From Candidatus Jettenia sp. (GTDB lineage Bacteria; Planctomycetota; Brocadiia; Brocadiales; Brocadiaceae), in NCBI GenBank assembly GCA_021650895.1, contig CP091278.1, forward strand, positions 3,005,659 through 3,069,658: a stretch of DNA of 64,000 bases, written 5' to 3'. Below are positions 26,812 through 37,279 of the stretch, one piece after another; within the stretch, counting starts at the first letter, position 1, and each line of letters starts with the position of its first letter. The notes under the pieces were generated by a model. That model made no database searches and was not told the DNA's origin. It worked only from the letters and a program-made list of their open reading frames with translations. The translations under genes and the position numbers were made by a program.

Positions 26812-27681
26812 TTATCCTGTAAATAAGTCTATTAGGGTTATACCCATTATGCCTATACTGATAATACCATTGACAGTGAAAAAGGCAGTATTAATCTTAG
26901 AGAGATTTTTTGGCTGTACAAGTGAATGTTCATATAAGAGTAAAGCAGCTACACTGTATATGCCAATGGTATACATAATTCCCAAATCTGTATAATAGGG
27001 TAGTATGAGCAAAACGATCACCATGAAGAGATGTAATGTGCCGGAAAGTATTAATGCCCTTTTGAGTCCAAGTTTTTTGGGAATGGAATACAGATTTAAT
27101 TTTATATCATGTTCCAGATCTTGACATGCATAAATAATATCAAATCCTGCTGTCCATAAGACGACGGCAAGTGCCAGCAAAAAGGGTGTGATGGCCAATG
27201 TCCCCTGCACCCCAATCCATGCGCCAATAGGTGAAAGCGCCAATGCAAAACCGAGTACGAAGTGTGATAAATGAGTAAACCGCTTTGTATATGAGTATCC
27301 AAAGATTACCATGATAGCTAACGGAGACATATAAAAAGCTAAAGAATTGAGTAACCATGCAAAAGTAATAAAAAGTACCATACAGAGAATGGTAAAGGTC
27401 CATACATTTTTTCGGCCGATTTTGTCTTGTAACGTGACGCGATAAGCTGTACGTGGATTATGGACATCATACTTGGTATCGATTAACCGGTTGAAAGACA
27501 TAGCGGCGCTCCGCGCTGTTATTAGCGCTGCTAAGATTAACAAGAGTTGCTTACTATCGGGCATACCTCCTGCGGCAAGAAATGCGCTCATTACCGCAAA
27601 AGGTAATGAGAATATAGTATGCGAGAATTTGATTAAGTCGAATAGAGAACGTGTCTTTTTTACTACCTGTGAAATACCCAT
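26812..27681 (-). CDS. UbiA-family prenyltransferase (quinone biosynthesis)
   Basis: 289 residues from ATG at 27681; a TTG nine codons upstream is less likely. An integral membrane protein with eight or nine helices and two Asp-rich sites: NRLIDTKYDVHNPRT (first, NxxxDxxxD) and DIIYACQDLEHD (second, DxxxD). These bind the Mg-prenyl diphosphate. It prenylates an aromatic acid in quinone synthesis, and the sequence type fits both UbiA and the futalosine-pathway enzyme MqnP. No other quinone gene is nearby to decide, so no symbol is given. Confidence 0.85.
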   Translation of the reverse strand: MGISQVVKKTRSLFDLIKFSHTIFSLPFAVMSAFLAAGGMPDSKQLLLILAALITARSAAMSFNRLIDTKYDVHNPRTAYRVTLQDKIGRKNVWTFTILCMVLFITFAWLLNSLAFYMSPLAIMVIFGYSYTKRFTHLSHFVLGFALALSPIGAWIGVQGTLAITPFLLALAVVLWTAGFDIIYACQDLEHDIKLNLYSIPKKLGLKRALILSGTLHLFMVIVLLILPYYTDLGIMYTIGIYSVAALLLYEHSLVQPKNLSKINTAFFTVNGIISIGIMGITLIDLFTG

Positions 27682-28098
27682 GTTTAGTATTGTATGCCTT
27701 ATTTGCAAAAATCGAACACAATCTTGATTGTCTGAAATTTTTAGAAATTATAGTATGATAAAGTTTATTAATCAAGGATGTACTTTATAATGATATGAGT
27801 TCCTGCCATAGTGACAGCGATAAATAGATATAATGGCGAGAAGTGCCAAAATGGCAATAATAAAAATATTGATAAACAAAATAAAAACTTATAAAATAAT
27901 TCCGGATTAGGGTTTTTGTTGTGATTATAAATGATTGTTTTATAAAGCACTGTGATAGTTTTCATGATAATAATTTCTATTTATAATTATGATAGTAATT
28001 CATTAATACCTGTTGCAAAAATGATAATATTTTATGGGTATGTAATTTGCGTAACTTCTCTTAATATATTTTTTAAAAGTTAGTATAAGGATTCAAAT
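27682..28098. other. AT-rich intergenic region
   Basis: No supported gene. A 65-codon hydrophobic minus-strand frame (27768-27965) has no ribosome binding site and is not called. No promoter is clear upstream of the receiver-domain gene, although AAGGATTC lies just before its start. Confidence 0.4.
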
Positions 28099-28503
28099 AT
28101 GATGGCAGTATTAGACCCACGTGCGGGACAATATTCACTTCTTATAACAGATGATGATGAATCATGCCGTGATAGTTTAAAAGACATATTCGAGCCTAAG
28201 GGTTATATTACCTATCTTGCTAGCTGTGGACGTGAAGCGGTAAAGATAGCCAGGACCGTAGATGTCGATTTATTAATTTTGGATGTACATCTTCCTGATT
28301 ATAGTGGTCTTGAGACATTTAAGATTATAAAAAAAGAAATTAGATTTGGTATTCCTTGTATCTTTATATCAGGGGAAATAACAAAAGAGCTTCAAATAGA
28401 CCTTATTAGCGCAAACGCCTATACCCTGATATCAAAACCGATTAATGTTAATATTTTGAAAGATTCTGTAGAGCAAGTTATTGCCAAATATTATTGGAAA
28501 TAG
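28099..28503 (+). CDS. Stand-alone response-regulator receiver protein
   Basis: 134 residues forming one CheY-like receiver domain. Visible are the acidic pair in ITDDDESCRD, the phospho-acceptor aspartate in LLILDVHLPDYSG, Ser in IFISGE in place of the usual Thr/Ser, and the conserved lysine in LISKPIN. No output domain follows. It may act through protein interaction in a phosphorelay. No kinase is adjacent. The groES-groEL2 pair starts 100 bp downstream, which may or may not be meaningful. Confidence 0.85.
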   Translation: MMAVLDPRAGQYSLLITDDDESCRDSLKDIFEPKGYITYLASCGREAVKIARTVDVDLLILDVHLPDYSGLETFKIIKKEIRFGIPCIFISGEITKELQIDLISANAYTLISKPINVNILKDSVEQVIAKYYWK

Positions 28504-28602
28504 TCCATCTGTTGTGTATCACTGCGAGAATAAAATAATTGTAAGGTTAAAGCATCGATAAGATTTTTAAGGTGTTAGCTAAAGAAAGGAGTATTTTTAT
28601 TT

Positions 28603-28890
28603 ATGAATGTAAAACCATTAGGCGAAAAATTACTCATAAAGAGAGTCGAAGCTGAAGGGAAGACTGCGGGTGGCATCGTGTTGCCTGATACGGCTAAGGA
28701 GAAACCCAGAGAAGGTAAAGTTATTGCGTTAGGAGATGGAAAATTGCTGAAGAATGGCGAACGGGTAAAATTTCAGGTTAAAGCAGGCGATAGGGTACTG
28801 TTTAGCTCTTACGGTGGTACTGAAGTGAAGATCGATGGTGAAGAATATCTGTTAATGTCCGAGGATGATATTCTCGCTATAATTAGTTAA
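28603..28890 (+). CDS. groES: Co-chaperonin GroES
   Basis: 95 residues, the standard Cpn10 length: [29 protein letters not shown] contains the mobile loop, and [19 protein letters not shown] the conserved dome and C-terminal part. It caps the GroEL ring. The ribosome binding site AAAGGAG lies 9 nt upstream. groEL2 follows after 17 bp. Confidence 0.95.
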   Translation: MNVKPLGEKLLIKRVEAEGKTAGGIVLPDTAKEKPREGKVIALGDGKLLKNGERVKFQVKAGDRVLFSSYGGTEVKIDGEEYLLMSEDDILAIIS

Positions 28891-28907
28891 TATTTTAGGA
28901 GGTAGCG

Positions 28908-30527
28908 ATGGCTGCGAAAAAGATTATCTATGGGTACGATGCCAGCGAGGCCGTAAAGAAGGGTATTCAGAAGTTGGCTCGCGCTGTTAAGGTCACGTTG
29001 GGGCCGAAAGGCCGGAATGTTGTCATTGAAAAGAGTTTCGGATCACCAGTGGTGATTAACGATGGTGTTACTGTTGCAAAAGAGATTGAGCTTGAAGATC
29101 CCTATGAAGATATGGGCGCAAGGATGGTTAGAGAGGCTGCTTCAAAAACGAATGATATGGTAGGCGATGGAACTTCTACGGCAACACTTTTGGCTGAGGC
29201 TATATTTGAGGAAGGTATTAAGAACATTACAGCCGGAGCAAATCCTGTTGATATTAAACATGGTATTGAGAAAGCTGTTGGCGCATTGACAAAAGAACTT
29301 ACCAGGATAAGTATTAAAATATCGGGGAAAAAGGAGATTGCCCAAATTGCTACCATTGCTGCGAATAACGATGAAGAGATTGGCAATGAAATCGCAGATG
29401 CAATGGAAAAAGTTGGCAAAGACGGTGTTATTACTGTAGAGGAAGGAAAAAGCTTTAAGACTACCGTTGAACTTGTTGAGGGTATGCAGTTCGACAGGGG
29501 CTATTTATCCCCTTACTTCGTGACTTCTCCCGATACTATGGAAGCCATATTCGAGAATCCTTATATTTTGATCCATGAAAAGAAGTTATCTGCTATAAAG
29601 GATTTAGTTCCTTTATTAGAGAAGATCGCTAAGTCAGGTAGAGCATTAGTTATTCTTGCAGAAGATGTAGAAGGTGAGGCGCTTAGTACGCTTGTTATCA
29701 ATAAACTTCGAGGTACTTTGCAATGTGTTGCTGTTAAGGCGCCTGGTTTTGGCGATAGACGGAAAGCAATGTTAGATGATATTGCTATTCTTACGAATGG
29801 TAAAGCCTTGTTTGAGGATTTGGGGATACAGCTTTCCAGCATACAACTTACCGACCTGGGTAGGGCAAAGAAGGTTGTTATCGATAAAGATAAGACGACT
29901 ATTATTAGTGGCGCTGGTGATTCAAAAGAAATCCAGGGAAGAATCTCACAGATCAAAGCAGAGATAAAGATAACCACTTCTGATTATGACCGAGAGAAAT
30001 TGCAGGAACGGCTTGCGAAGCTCTCGGGTGGAATCGCACAAATTAATGTCGGTGCTGCTACAGAAGTAGAAATGAAGGAAAAAAAGGCGCGTGTTGAGGA
30101 TGCGGTAAACGCTACAAGGGCTGCTGTAGAAGAAGGTATTCTGCCTGGAGGTGGAGTTGCTCTTATAAGGGCATCAAAGGTTTTGGATACCGTGCCTGCC
30201 AAAGGAGATGAAAAGATTGGAATAAATATTGTCAGGGTAGCTATTGAAAGACCTATCCAACAGATTGCTGAAAATGCCGGCCTTGAAGGCGCTGTTATAT
30301 TACAAAAGGTAAAAGAAGGCACAGGTAATTTTGGTTATGATGCTTTTCGTGAACAATTTACGGACATGGTCGAGTCGGGTATTGTTGATGCTGCAAAGGT
30401 TGTAAAAGTAGCATTACAAAATGGTGCTAGCATTGCTGCATTGCTTCTTACGACCAATGCCGTTATGGGAGAAATTCCTGAGGAGAAAGGAACAGAAGGC
30501 GCTACTCCGCATATGCACAAACATTAA
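28908..30527 (+). CDS. groEL: Chaperonin GroEL, second paralogue
   Basis: 539 residues, a complete chaperonin ([46 protein letters not shown]) in a two-gene operon with groES, with AGGAGG before its ATG. The C-terminus ends [12 protein letters not shown], His-rich and without the GGM tail. This differs from GroEL1, whose tail is Gly/Tyr-rich. The operon context suggests it is the housekeeping chaperonin. A strong terminator follows at 30556. Confidence 0.95.
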   Translation: MAAKKIIYGYDASEAVKKGIQKLARAVKVTLGPKGRNVVIEKSFGSPVVINDGVTVAKEIELEDPYEDMGARMVREAASKTNDMVGDGTSTATLLAEAIFEEGIKNITAGANPVDIKHGIEKAVGALTKELTRISIKISGKKEIAQIATIAANNDEEIGNEIADAMEKVGKDGVITVEEGKSFKTTVELVEGMQFDRGYLSPYFVTSPDTMEAIFENPYILIHEKKLSAIKDLVPLLEKIAKSGRALVILAEDVEGEALSTLVINKLRGTLQCVAVKAPGFGDRRKAMLDDIAILTNGKALFEDLGIQLSSIQLTDLGRAKKVVIDKDKTTIISGAGDSKEIQGRISQIKAEIKITTSDYDREKLQERLAKLSGGIAQINVGAATEVEMKEKKARVEDAVNATRAAVEEGILPGGGVALIRASKVLDTVPAKGDEKIGINIVRVAIERPIQQIAENAGLEGAVILQKVKEGTGNFGYDAFREQFTDMVESGIVDAAKVVKVALQNGASIAALLLTTNAVMGEIPEEKGTEGATPHMHKH

Positions 30528-30555
30528 TGAAAATTATCTACAGTATTGCATCTTT

Positions 30556-30594
30556 CAAAAAAGGCGTTGATTTAAAAATCAACGCCTTTTTTTA
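30556..30594 (+). terminator. Rho-independent terminator of groES-groEL2
   Basis: AAGGCGTTGATTT and its complement AAATCAACGCCTT form a perfect 12-13 bp stem with a tiny A-rich loop, followed by TTTTTTT. It lies 29 bp after the groEL2 stop. Confidence 0.9.
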
Positions 30595-30710
30595 TTAAAG
30601 ATTGATTTTTATGCTTTTATTATTAAAATACTTAGCAACTATTACTCTGGAGAAACTATATTTTTTCATGTTTTCGAAACCTACTTTATTTTGAATGTAT
30701 TTGGTGAATT

Positions 30711-32165
30711 ATGCCATTAACCAATCGTCGCAATCAGTACCAGTCTCCATTCTCTGAACGATATGCGAGTACAGAGATGTGCTATATTTTCTCTGACCAA
30801 TATAAATTTAGTACCTGGAGAAAACTTTGGATTGCCCTTGCAGAGGCGCAACAAGAACTTGGGTTACCATCTATTACTTCTGATCAGATTGATGAAATGC
30901 GGCGCTTTCAGGATACGATTAATTTTGATGTTGCAAGAGAGTATGAGAAAAAGCTCAGGCATGATGTTATGTCGCATATTTATGCCTATGGTGAGCAATG
31001 TCCAAAGGCAAGAGCAATTATTCATCTTGGTGCAACGAGTGCTTATGTACAAGATAATACTGATCTCATCCAAATGAAAGCGGGACTGTATATTATCCTT
31101 GCAAAGCTGATAAATACGATAAAAATTCTTTCACATCAAGCGATGAAATATAAAGCTCTTGCAACCTTAAGCTTTACTCATTTCCAGCCAGCCCAACCGA
31201 CAACATTAGGAAAACGTATTTGCTTGTGGATACAGGACTATGTTTTAGATGTTGAGGAGCTTGAAATGAGAATTGGTCATTTACGGTTCCACGGCGTAAA
31301 GGGTACAACGGGTACACAAGCCAGCTTTATGTCACTCTTCCATAACGATACAGAAAAGGTCAAAAGACTCGATGAGCTTGTTACAAGAAAAATGGGATTT
31401 GAGAGTTCTTATCCGGTGACCGGGCAAACCTACCCGCGTAAGATTGATAGTCAAATTATGTTTTGCCTTGCTGGTATAGCAGAATCGGCCCACAAATTTT
31501 CTAATGATATGCGATTACTTCAGCATCTGAAAGAGGCAGAAGAGCCGTTTGAGGAAGAACAGATTGGTTCATCAGCAATGGCCTATAAAAGAAACCCTAT
31601 GCGTTGTGAGCGCATAGCTGCTCTTGCGCGTTACGTATTGTGTAATTGTCTGAATCCGGCATTTACTGCAGCATCACAATGGTTTGAAAGGACATTGGAT
31701 GATTCTGCCAATAAGAGAATTTCAGTTCCGGAGGCGTTTCTTGCTATAGATGGTATATTAAATATTGTACTCAATGTTGCTTCCGGATTTAACGTTTATT
31801 CCTCTGTTATTCATCGGCACCTTGTTGATGAGATACCTTTTATGGTAACAGAGAATATCCTTATGGAGGCAGTAAATGCAGGAGGTGACCGTCAGGCGGT
31901 TCATGAAAGTATCCGCAAACATGCAATGGAGGCCGCCTCAAAGATGAAGGAAGAGGGAAATACAAATGATCTTTTGGAGCGAATTTCACAAGATCCGCTA
32001 TTTTCACGAATCAGACAAAAGATAAAGGAGATTTGTGATCCAATTAAATTGGTTGGCAGGGCGCCGCAACAATCAGAAGAATTTATAACTCACGTTGTAG
32101 ACCCTCTCTTGCATCGGTATAATCATCTTATTGATAAAGAATTAATACCAGCATTGCATGTGTAA
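30711..32165 (+). CDS. purB: Adenylosuccinate lyase
   Basis: 484 residues, fumarase/aspartase superfamily. The signature loop reads IGSSAMAYKRNPMRCERIA, with the catalytic serine. HLGATSAYVQDN and FTHFQPAQPTTLGKR are the other active site segments. The AYKRNP version and the overall length are those of the animal/archaeal-like ADSL branch rather than the shorter Bacillus type. It acts twice in purine synthesis (SAICAR to AICAR; adenylosuccinate to AMP). thiE follows after 41 bp. Confidence 0.92.
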   Translation: MPLTNRRNQYQSPFSERYASTEMCYIFSDQYKFSTWRKLWIALAEAQQELGLPSITSDQIDEMRRFQDTINFDVAREYEKKLRHDVMSHIYAYGEQCPKARAIIHLGATSAYVQDNTDLIQMKAGLYIILAKLINTIKILSHQAMKYKALATLSFTHFQPAQPTTLGKRICLWIQDYVLDVEELEMRIGHLRFHGVKGTTGTQASFMSLFHNDTEKVKRLDELVTRKMGFESSYPVTGQTYPRKIDSQIMFCLAGIAESAHKFSNDMRLLQHLKEAEEPFEEEQIGSSAMAYKRNPMRCERIAALARYVLCNCLNPAFTAASQWFERTLDDSANKRISVPEAFLAIDGILNIVLNVASGFNVYSSVIHRHLVDEIPFMVTENILMEAVNAGGDRQAVHESIRKHAMEAASKMKEEGNTNDLLERISQDPLFSRIRQKIKEICDPIKLVGRAPQQSEEFITHVVDPLLHRYNHLIDKELIPALHV

Positions 32166-32206
32166 TGTGCAGATGCGAATAATGTAGCTTTGTTATTCTT
32201 TATTTT

Positions 32207-32851
32207 ATGGTAAGGAAAGAATCATTAAGCAAACTCTCCTCTATATTGATTACCGATAGGAATTTTTGTAAGCAATCGTTTTTTACTACGATAAAACTGG
32301 CGCTTAAAGGCGGTATTAAAACTATACAATTGAGAGAAAAGGGGCTTACGACATATGAACTTTATTCTTTAGCATCTGAATTACGAACGATAACCTCGGA
32401 TTTCAGAGCAAATTTAATTATCAACGACAGGGTCGATATTGCCCTTGCAGTGGAAGCCGATGGTGTGCATTTAGGATGGCAATCCTTGCCCTATAATATA
32501 GTAAGGAAATTGTTTGGTTTTGAAAAATTGATAGGTGTATCGACCCATACTATTCAAGAGGCACTGCAGGCTCAAGAGAATGAGGCAGATTATATTACCT
32601 TTGGGCCTGTCTTTACCACACCTTCAAAGGCAGGGCTTTTAAATCCTGTCGGGCCCGATGAAATTCAAAAACTGAAAAATAAGGTACATATACCTGTTGT
32701 TGCTCTGGGCGGAATTCATGAAGGGAATGTAGAAACTGTTTTGGATAAGGGGGCGGATGGGATCGCTGTTATTTCAAGTATTATGCATGCCGATAATCCA
32801 GAAAATGCAGCCAGATCTTTATCTCATAGAATCAGCGTATATAAGAAATAA
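32207..32851 (+). CDS. thiE: Thiamine-phosphate synthase
   Basis: 214 residues forming one TIM barrel: IQLREKGLTTYELYSLA binds phosphate/pyrimidine, LIINDRVDIALAVEADGVHLG carries the Mg-binding Asp residues, and ADYITFGPVFTTPSK and VALGGIHEGN are the pyrophosphate and thiazole contact segments. It couples HMP pyrophosphate with thiazole phosphate. It lies 41 bp after purB and 53 bp before hisI, so the three may share a transcript. A TenI-like regulator is the alternative, but the substrate-binding motifs look intact. Confidence 0.85.
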   Translation: MVRKESLSKLSSILITDRNFCKQSFFTTIKLALKGGIKTIQLREKGLTTYELYSLASELRTITSDFRANLIINDRVDIALAVEADGVHLGWQSLPYNIVRKLFGFEKLIGVSTHTIQEALQAQENEADYITFGPVFTTPSKAGLLNPVGPDEIQKLKNKVHIPVVALGGIHEGNVETVLDKGADGIAVISSIMHADNPENAARSLSHRISVYKK

Positions 32852-32904
32852 TTTTGTTTTTCTTAAAGCGGCAGGGTTTTAAACAAATAATGATTAAATA
32901 GGGG

Positions 32905-33297
32905 ATGCCTATGCAATTGTTAGAAAAATTACATTTTAATGAGAAGGGACTTATTCCATCGGTGATTGTAGATATAGTGGATGGAAAGGTACTTACGTTA
33001 TGCTATATGAATAAGGAAGCGGTTACAAAAACGATTGAAACGAGTAAGGTGCATGTGTTCCGCCGTTCTCAAAATCGGCTCATGATTAAAGGAGAAAGTT
33101 CAGGTCATATTCAGGTTGTAAAAAGGGTATTTTTTGATTGCGAAGGGAACTCGCTTGTTTTTATGGTAGAACAACAAGTAGCTGCATGTCATGCTGGTTA
33201 TAAAACGTGTTTTTATCGGGAATATTTTCCCAAAACAGATAGTATCCAGATTGTAGAAAATAAAATATTTGATCCTGACAAAGTCTATAATAAATAG
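32905..33297 (+). CDS. hisI: Phosphoribosyl-AMP cyclohydrolase
   Basis: 130 residues, monofunctional HisI type. It keeps the KGESSGHIQVVK stretch, the Mg-ligand segment FFDCEGNSL (usually DCDxDxL) and the zinc-site cysteines in AACHAGYKTCFYRE. It diverges from typical HisI at RRSQNRLMIKGE, where families read SRSRxxLWxKGE. It opens the ring of PR-AMP in histidine synthesis. No HisE fusion. The divergence leaves some doubt about activity. Confidence 0.8.
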   Translation: MPMQLLEKLHFNEKGLIPSVIVDIVDGKVLTLCYMNKEAVTKTIETSKVHVFRRSQNRLMIKGESSGHIQVVKRVFFDCEGNSLVFMVEQQVAACHAGYKTCFYREYFPKTDSIQIVENKIFDPDKVYNK

Positions 33298-33446
33298 TAG
33301 ACTAAAACGATGATAACAAAATAAAATTCATTGAAAAAACGCTTGAAAACGGTTATGTCAGATGTTATAGTTTAACTTTATTAAAATTTTGACTGTTTCA
33401 TTAGAGTATCGATACTTTATTTTGCCTCACCTGTGGAGGAAAAGAT

Positions 33447-34196
33447 ATGTTTAAGCGTGGTAAATATGTAAAGTTTTTTCTTTTAATAGCCTTTATAGGA
33501 ATGACAGGTTGTGCTGAATTGAATGAACTGAGAGATTTAAACAGAAGACAGGCAATTACCATAAGAGACCAATCTGAGGAGATCGATAATCTTGAGAAAC
33601 AGCTTTCTTCTGTTTCTGATAGGCTTAAATCAAGTGAAGCAGAGATGAGCAAACTTAGACAGCTCGCAAAGTCAATCGGAGGAGGTGTGTCTGTCCGGGA
33701 TACTGTAGAGGGACCGGTAATACTTTTTCCGGAAAAGATACTTTTTGATTCAGGTATGGCCACAATAAAATCCAATGGAGAAAAGGCGCTGGGAAAGATG
33801 GCAGAGTTCCTTGACGAAAATCCTTCCATTTCCATCAGGATAGATGGTCATACAGATACCGATCCGATTATAAAAACAAAACATCTCTGGGATTCTAATC
33901 ACCATTTATCATCGGCGCGGGCGCTTAGTGTATTCCATTTTTTAACGAAGACAGAGAATATTGCAGAAAAAAGGATTCATGTTGCTGGGTTTGGTCCTAA
34001 TCGTCCGATAGCACCTAATACTACTTCCGCCGGAAAAAAAGAAAACAGGCGAGTAGAATTTTTGATATTAACGAGCGTCGCTTCCCTGCCTCCCAAAGAC
34101 ACTTCGCTATCTGAGGTAGAAGCAGAGAATCCTTATGAGGTTGAAGAAGAGTTAGAAGGAGCAGCTCCTACTGTAACCGAAGAAATTGAAGAATAG
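33447..34196 (+). CDS. OmpA-family outer membrane lipoprotein
   Basis: 249 residues. A lipoprotein signal peptide ends in a lipobox (IGMTGC, Cys near residue 25). A coiled coil follows (about 35-75). The OmpA/MotB C-terminal peptidoglycan-binding domain (about 90-215) contains ILFDSGMATIKSNGEKAL and IRIDGHTDTDP, with NRRVEF as the closing motif. The end is an acidic tail. It should tether the outer membrane to peptidoglycan, as Pal does. No tol genes lie nearby. The presence of this gene fits a Gram-negative envelope. Confidence 0.85.
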   Translation: MFKRGKYVKFFLLIAFIGMTGCAELNELRDLNRRQAITIRDQSEEIDNLEKQLSSVSDRLKSSEAEMSKLRQLAKSIGGGVSVRDTVEGPVILFPEKILFDSGMATIKSNGEKALGKMAEFLDENPSISIRIDGHTDTDPIIKTKHLWDSNHHLSSARALSVFHFLTKTENIAEKRIHVAGFGPNRPIAPNTTSAGKKENRRVEFLILTSVASLPPKDTSLSEVEAENPYEVEEELEGAAPTVTEEIEE

Positions 34197-34464
34197 TAGT
34201 TTGTGGAAATATTTCTTTTGATAATCTTTACCATTGTATTATCACAAGAAACGTTGGTTTAGAAATTGTATTAATACAAAAATTTATATACGCCTAACCT
34301 GTTTCATCCACAATTCCCAAACCAAGTTGTAAAACAACCCAAACGCTGCCCAAAAGACTTCATCACTTCAAGGACACGAGAATTGAGATAGAGAGATATA
34401 ATTTATAAATATTGTTTATAGTATTTTATTAACTATTTATGGATCTATTATAGGTTTTGTTAAT

Positions 34465-36330
34465 GTGAAGAGTGTAAAAAATCAACCTGGGATACAAGAA
34501 AAAGAAATAAGCGGTAATGTTGTGCAGATGAGTAGAAGTCGGGTTATCCAAAGCAAAAAGGATGATTCCAGCAAAATTTGGGAATTCTTTTGTTCTGTCA
34601 AGCTTGCTGTAGTGATTATTTTGATTATGGTTGTGGCTTGCATCTTAGGAACAGTAATTTTACAAGAGAGAACATTGGATGAGTATACTGCAAGATATGG
34701 ATATGGATTGGCGACTTTCTTTAGAGTAACTCAATTAAATAATGTGTTTTACTCCTATTGGTTTTCGTTTCTTTTGATATTACTGTGTGCTAATCTCATT
34801 TGTTGCACTATCAAACGATGGAGAAATACATTTTTACAAACGGGTTTTATTCTTACCCATCTAAGCCTTGTCTTAATATTGATAGGTGGTGTTGTAAAAT
34901 TTCAGCTAGGTGTAAAAGGTGGTGTGAATGTCTATGAGGGAAAAACAGTAAATTATTTTCTTACACAAATGATTAATCGGCAAGGAAAAATGGATTATAT
35001 TAAAAAGGATTTACCATTTTCTATTGCCTTGGACGATTTTATCTTAGAGAAAAATGAGCCGAAATACCAGCTTGTATCGTATGTGAAGGATAAAGATCGT
35101 CAGAAAGTGTTAGAGGTAAAACCCGGGAAAAGGCAGCGAGTTCCTGGATCAGACTATAAAGTGACTATTAAGGATTATATTCCGGATGCAGAATTAAAAC
35201 AAGAGCCGGTAAACACATCCGACAAACCAGAAAACCCTGCTGTCTTTGTAAGGCTATTTGGTTCCGAGGATCTTGCTGCTGAGGGGTGGTTATTGGCGAA
35301 TGCCCGTAATTCTTATGATGACAAGAAGCAAAATTTACGTATAGAATATATCTGGATGCCATCTCAAGAGGAATTGGATAAGGCTGTTAGTTCTATTGGA
35401 TCTTCTCAGGCGAAGTTGTCTGTCACCATATCGGGCCAATCTCAGGAGTATCCTTTAGAGTTAAATAAAGTTTTTAAAATTGAAGGAACCAATTATTCCG
35501 TAAAGATGTTACAGTATGTATTTAACTATGGGGATAGACGCCCTATAGGTGAGCAGCCAATGGACAATCCTGCTGTTCAGGTAGAAGTCAATGGTCCTGA
35601 AGGAACTGAAACTCGTTGGGTGTTTGAAAAATTTCCCGATTGGGATAAAATGCATCCTTCGAAATATAAGAATTTAAAATTAACCTGCAGCGGGATTGAA
35701 AGTACCCATATGGCAAAAAATACTGTAAGGATTTTGCATTCGCCAGAAGGAAAGCAGGTAATGCTTTATATAAAGGATAAACGCATTGTTGAAACCATGC
35801 CTTGGGAACTGGGAAAAAAGTATACGATTCCTGGTGTAGGTAGCCAAATCATGGTATCTGATTATTTCCCAGCATTTGACTTCAAACAAGAAGTTGTAAA
35901 AAAATCAGATGAGATAGGGGTACCGGCTATTTTTGTTGAGGTTGAAGGGCCAAGTGGAAAAGCTGATGATTGGTTGTTCTCCAATAATCAGTATGCCACA
36001 TGGTATACTGATAATAACCTTGCTCTCGTTTACGAATCAACCGGTGAATCGATCAAACATTTTACCAGTAAGCTGCGAATTGTGGATAATGGTCAAACGG
36101 TTGCGGAGAAGACTATCAGGGTAAATGACCCTTTGAAATATAAAGGATATGTTATTTATCAATCAAGTTACGATCCGGAAGCCGGAAATTTTTCTGGTTT
36201 ACAAATTGTTAAAGATCCCGGTATTCCTGTAGTGTACTCGGGTTTTGGGGCGCTGTGCTTTGGCGTTATATTTATATTTTACGTAAAGCCATTTCTACGG
36301 AAAAAAACAAAGAAAGAGATGGAGGAATAA
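34465..36330 (+). CDS. resB: Cytochrome c maturation protein ResB (system II)
   Basis: 621 residues from GTG; an in-frame ATG at 34528 is an alternative, as no ribosome binding site decides. Three N-terminal transmembrane helices (about 40-60, 88-108, 122-145) are followed by a very long periplasmic region (about 150-590) and a last helix (about 590-610), the ResB/Ccs1 topology. The opening WEFFCSVKLAVVIILIM is typical. With CcsB it transports and attaches haem to apocytochromes c outside the cytoplasmic membrane. ccsB starts 1 nt after its stop, implying coupled translation. Confidence 0.88.
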   Translation: MKSVKNQPGIQEKEISGNVVQMSRSRVIQSKKDDSSKIWEFFCSVKLAVVIILIMVVACILGTVILQERTLDEYTARYGYGLATFFRVTQLNNVFYSYWFSFLLILLCANLICCTIKRWRNTFLQTGFILTHLSLVLILIGGVVKFQLGVKGGVNVYEGKTVNYFLTQMINRQGKMDYIKKDLPFSIALDDFILEKNEPKYQLVSYVKDKDRQKVLEVKPGKRQRVPGSDYKVTIKDYIPDAELKQEPVNTSDKPENPAVFVRLFGSEDLAAEGWLLANARNSYDDKKQNLRIEYIWMPSQEELDKAVSSIGSSQAKLSVTISGQSQEYPLELNKVFKIEGTNYSVKMLQYVFNYGDRRPIGEQPMDNPAVQVEVNGPEGTETRWVFEKFPDWDKMHPSKYKNLKLTCSGIESTHMAKNTVRILHSPEGKQVMLYIKDKRIVETMPWELGKKYTIPGVGSQIMVSDYFPAFDFKQEVVKKSDEIGVPAIFVEVEGPSGKADDWLFSNNQYATWYTDNNLALVYESTGESIKHFTSKLRIVDNGQTVAEKTIRVNDPLKYKGYVIYQSSYDPEAGNFSGLQIVKDPGIPVVYSGFGALCFGVIFIFYVKPFLRKKTKKEMEE

Positions 36331-36331
36331 G

Positions 36332-37180
36332 ATGAGCTTAATTAATATTACTTTGATTGTATATGTAGTGGCGTCTATTGCTTATATAGCAAGAGAAATC
36401 TGGCAGTCTGCCGGTACAAGATGGGTGTCTCTAGGATTGTTTATTTTAGCATTTTGTTTGAATCTGGCAATGGTATTAAAACGCTCAATAGAAGCTGGTC
36501 ATCCGCCTTTTTCTAACCTGTATGAATCGTTAATCTTTTACGCATGTTGTACAGCCTTTGTATATATTATATTTGAATTTATCTATAACTTTAGAATCGT
36601 GGGAGCATTAGCGTCTGTTTTGTCGATGTTGATTTTGCTCTATGCAACGCTTCAGGATGATACTATAAGACCTATTATGCCGGCATTGAAAAGCAATTGG
36701 ATGTTAGTGCATGTTGTTACCTATATGCTTGGGTATGCTGCTTTCGGTATCTCCTTTGTGACGAGTATTATATTTTTAGTAGTCAAGCCTTTTGCCAAAA
36801 AAACACAAGGGAGTTCTCGTGAGGAAGAAAAAGAGATATTACCTCGAAATTTTGATAAGTTAAGTTACAAAATCGTTGCCTTTGGATTTCCTTTTCTGAC
36901 GCTGGGTATGGTTACTGGCGCTGTTTGGGCAAAAAAGGCATGGGGGGATTATTGGTCGTGGGATCCAAAAGAGACCTGGTCTTTAATTACGTGGCTTGCA
37001 TATTTAGTATATTTACATACTCCTCTCGTTTTACCAAAGATGAATATTAATAAATCAAAGGCATCTGTTATGTTAGCATTTTGGTTGCTTATTTCTTTTG
37101 GAATAGTAAACTTTACCTTTGTTGGTTTGAACTATTTACCTTCTGCAGAAGATAGCGCTCACGTTTACGGGTCCAAATAG
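36332..37180 (+). CDS. ccsB: Cytochrome c maturation protein CcsA/CcsB, haem handling
   Basis: 282 residues with about eight transmembrane helices. The haem-binding WWD signature is seen as WGDYWSWDPKETWSL near residue 205. Conserved histidines are in PFSNLYESL-adjacent GHPPF, in LVHVVTYM and in YLHTPLV. These bind haem in the system II CcsBA synthase. It is translationally coupled to resB. A 13-bp perfect stem-loop follows at 37188-37234. Confidence 0.92.
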   Translation: MSLINITLIVYVVASIAYIAREIWQSAGTRWVSLGLFILAFCLNLAMVLKRSIEAGHPPFSNLYESLIFYACCTAFVYIIFEFIYNFRIVGALASVLSMLILLYATLQDDTIRPIMPALKSNWMLVHVVTYMLGYAAFGISFVTSIIFLVVKPFAKKTQGSSREEEKEILPRNFDKLSYKIVAFGFPFLTLGMVTGAVWAKKAWGDYWSWDPKETWSLITWLAYLVYLHTPLVLPKMNINKSKASVMLAFWLLISFGIVNFTFVGLNYLPSAEDSAHVYGSK

Positions 37181-37187
37181 TCTCTTA

Positions 37188-37234
37188 AGATAAATACAGG
37201 TTCCAGGAATTATACCAGTTGCCTGTATTTATCT
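37188..37234. terminator. Stem-loop after resB-ccsB
   Basis: AGATAAATACAGG and CCTGTATTTATCT form a perfect 13-bp stem with a 21-nt loop, 8 bp past the ccsB stop. There is no T-run, so it is either a Rho-type/attenuating hairpin or an RNA stability element. Confidence 0.5.
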
Positions 37235-37279
37235 GTATGCACAATAACATCCCAAGAGTGTTGTTGAGGGAGGATAAAC

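Noticed and set aside
27768..27965. 65-codon hydrophobic minus-strand frame upstream of the UbiA-type gene
   Set aside because: No ribosome binding site and no known family; hydrophobic runs are expected from AT-rich sequence.
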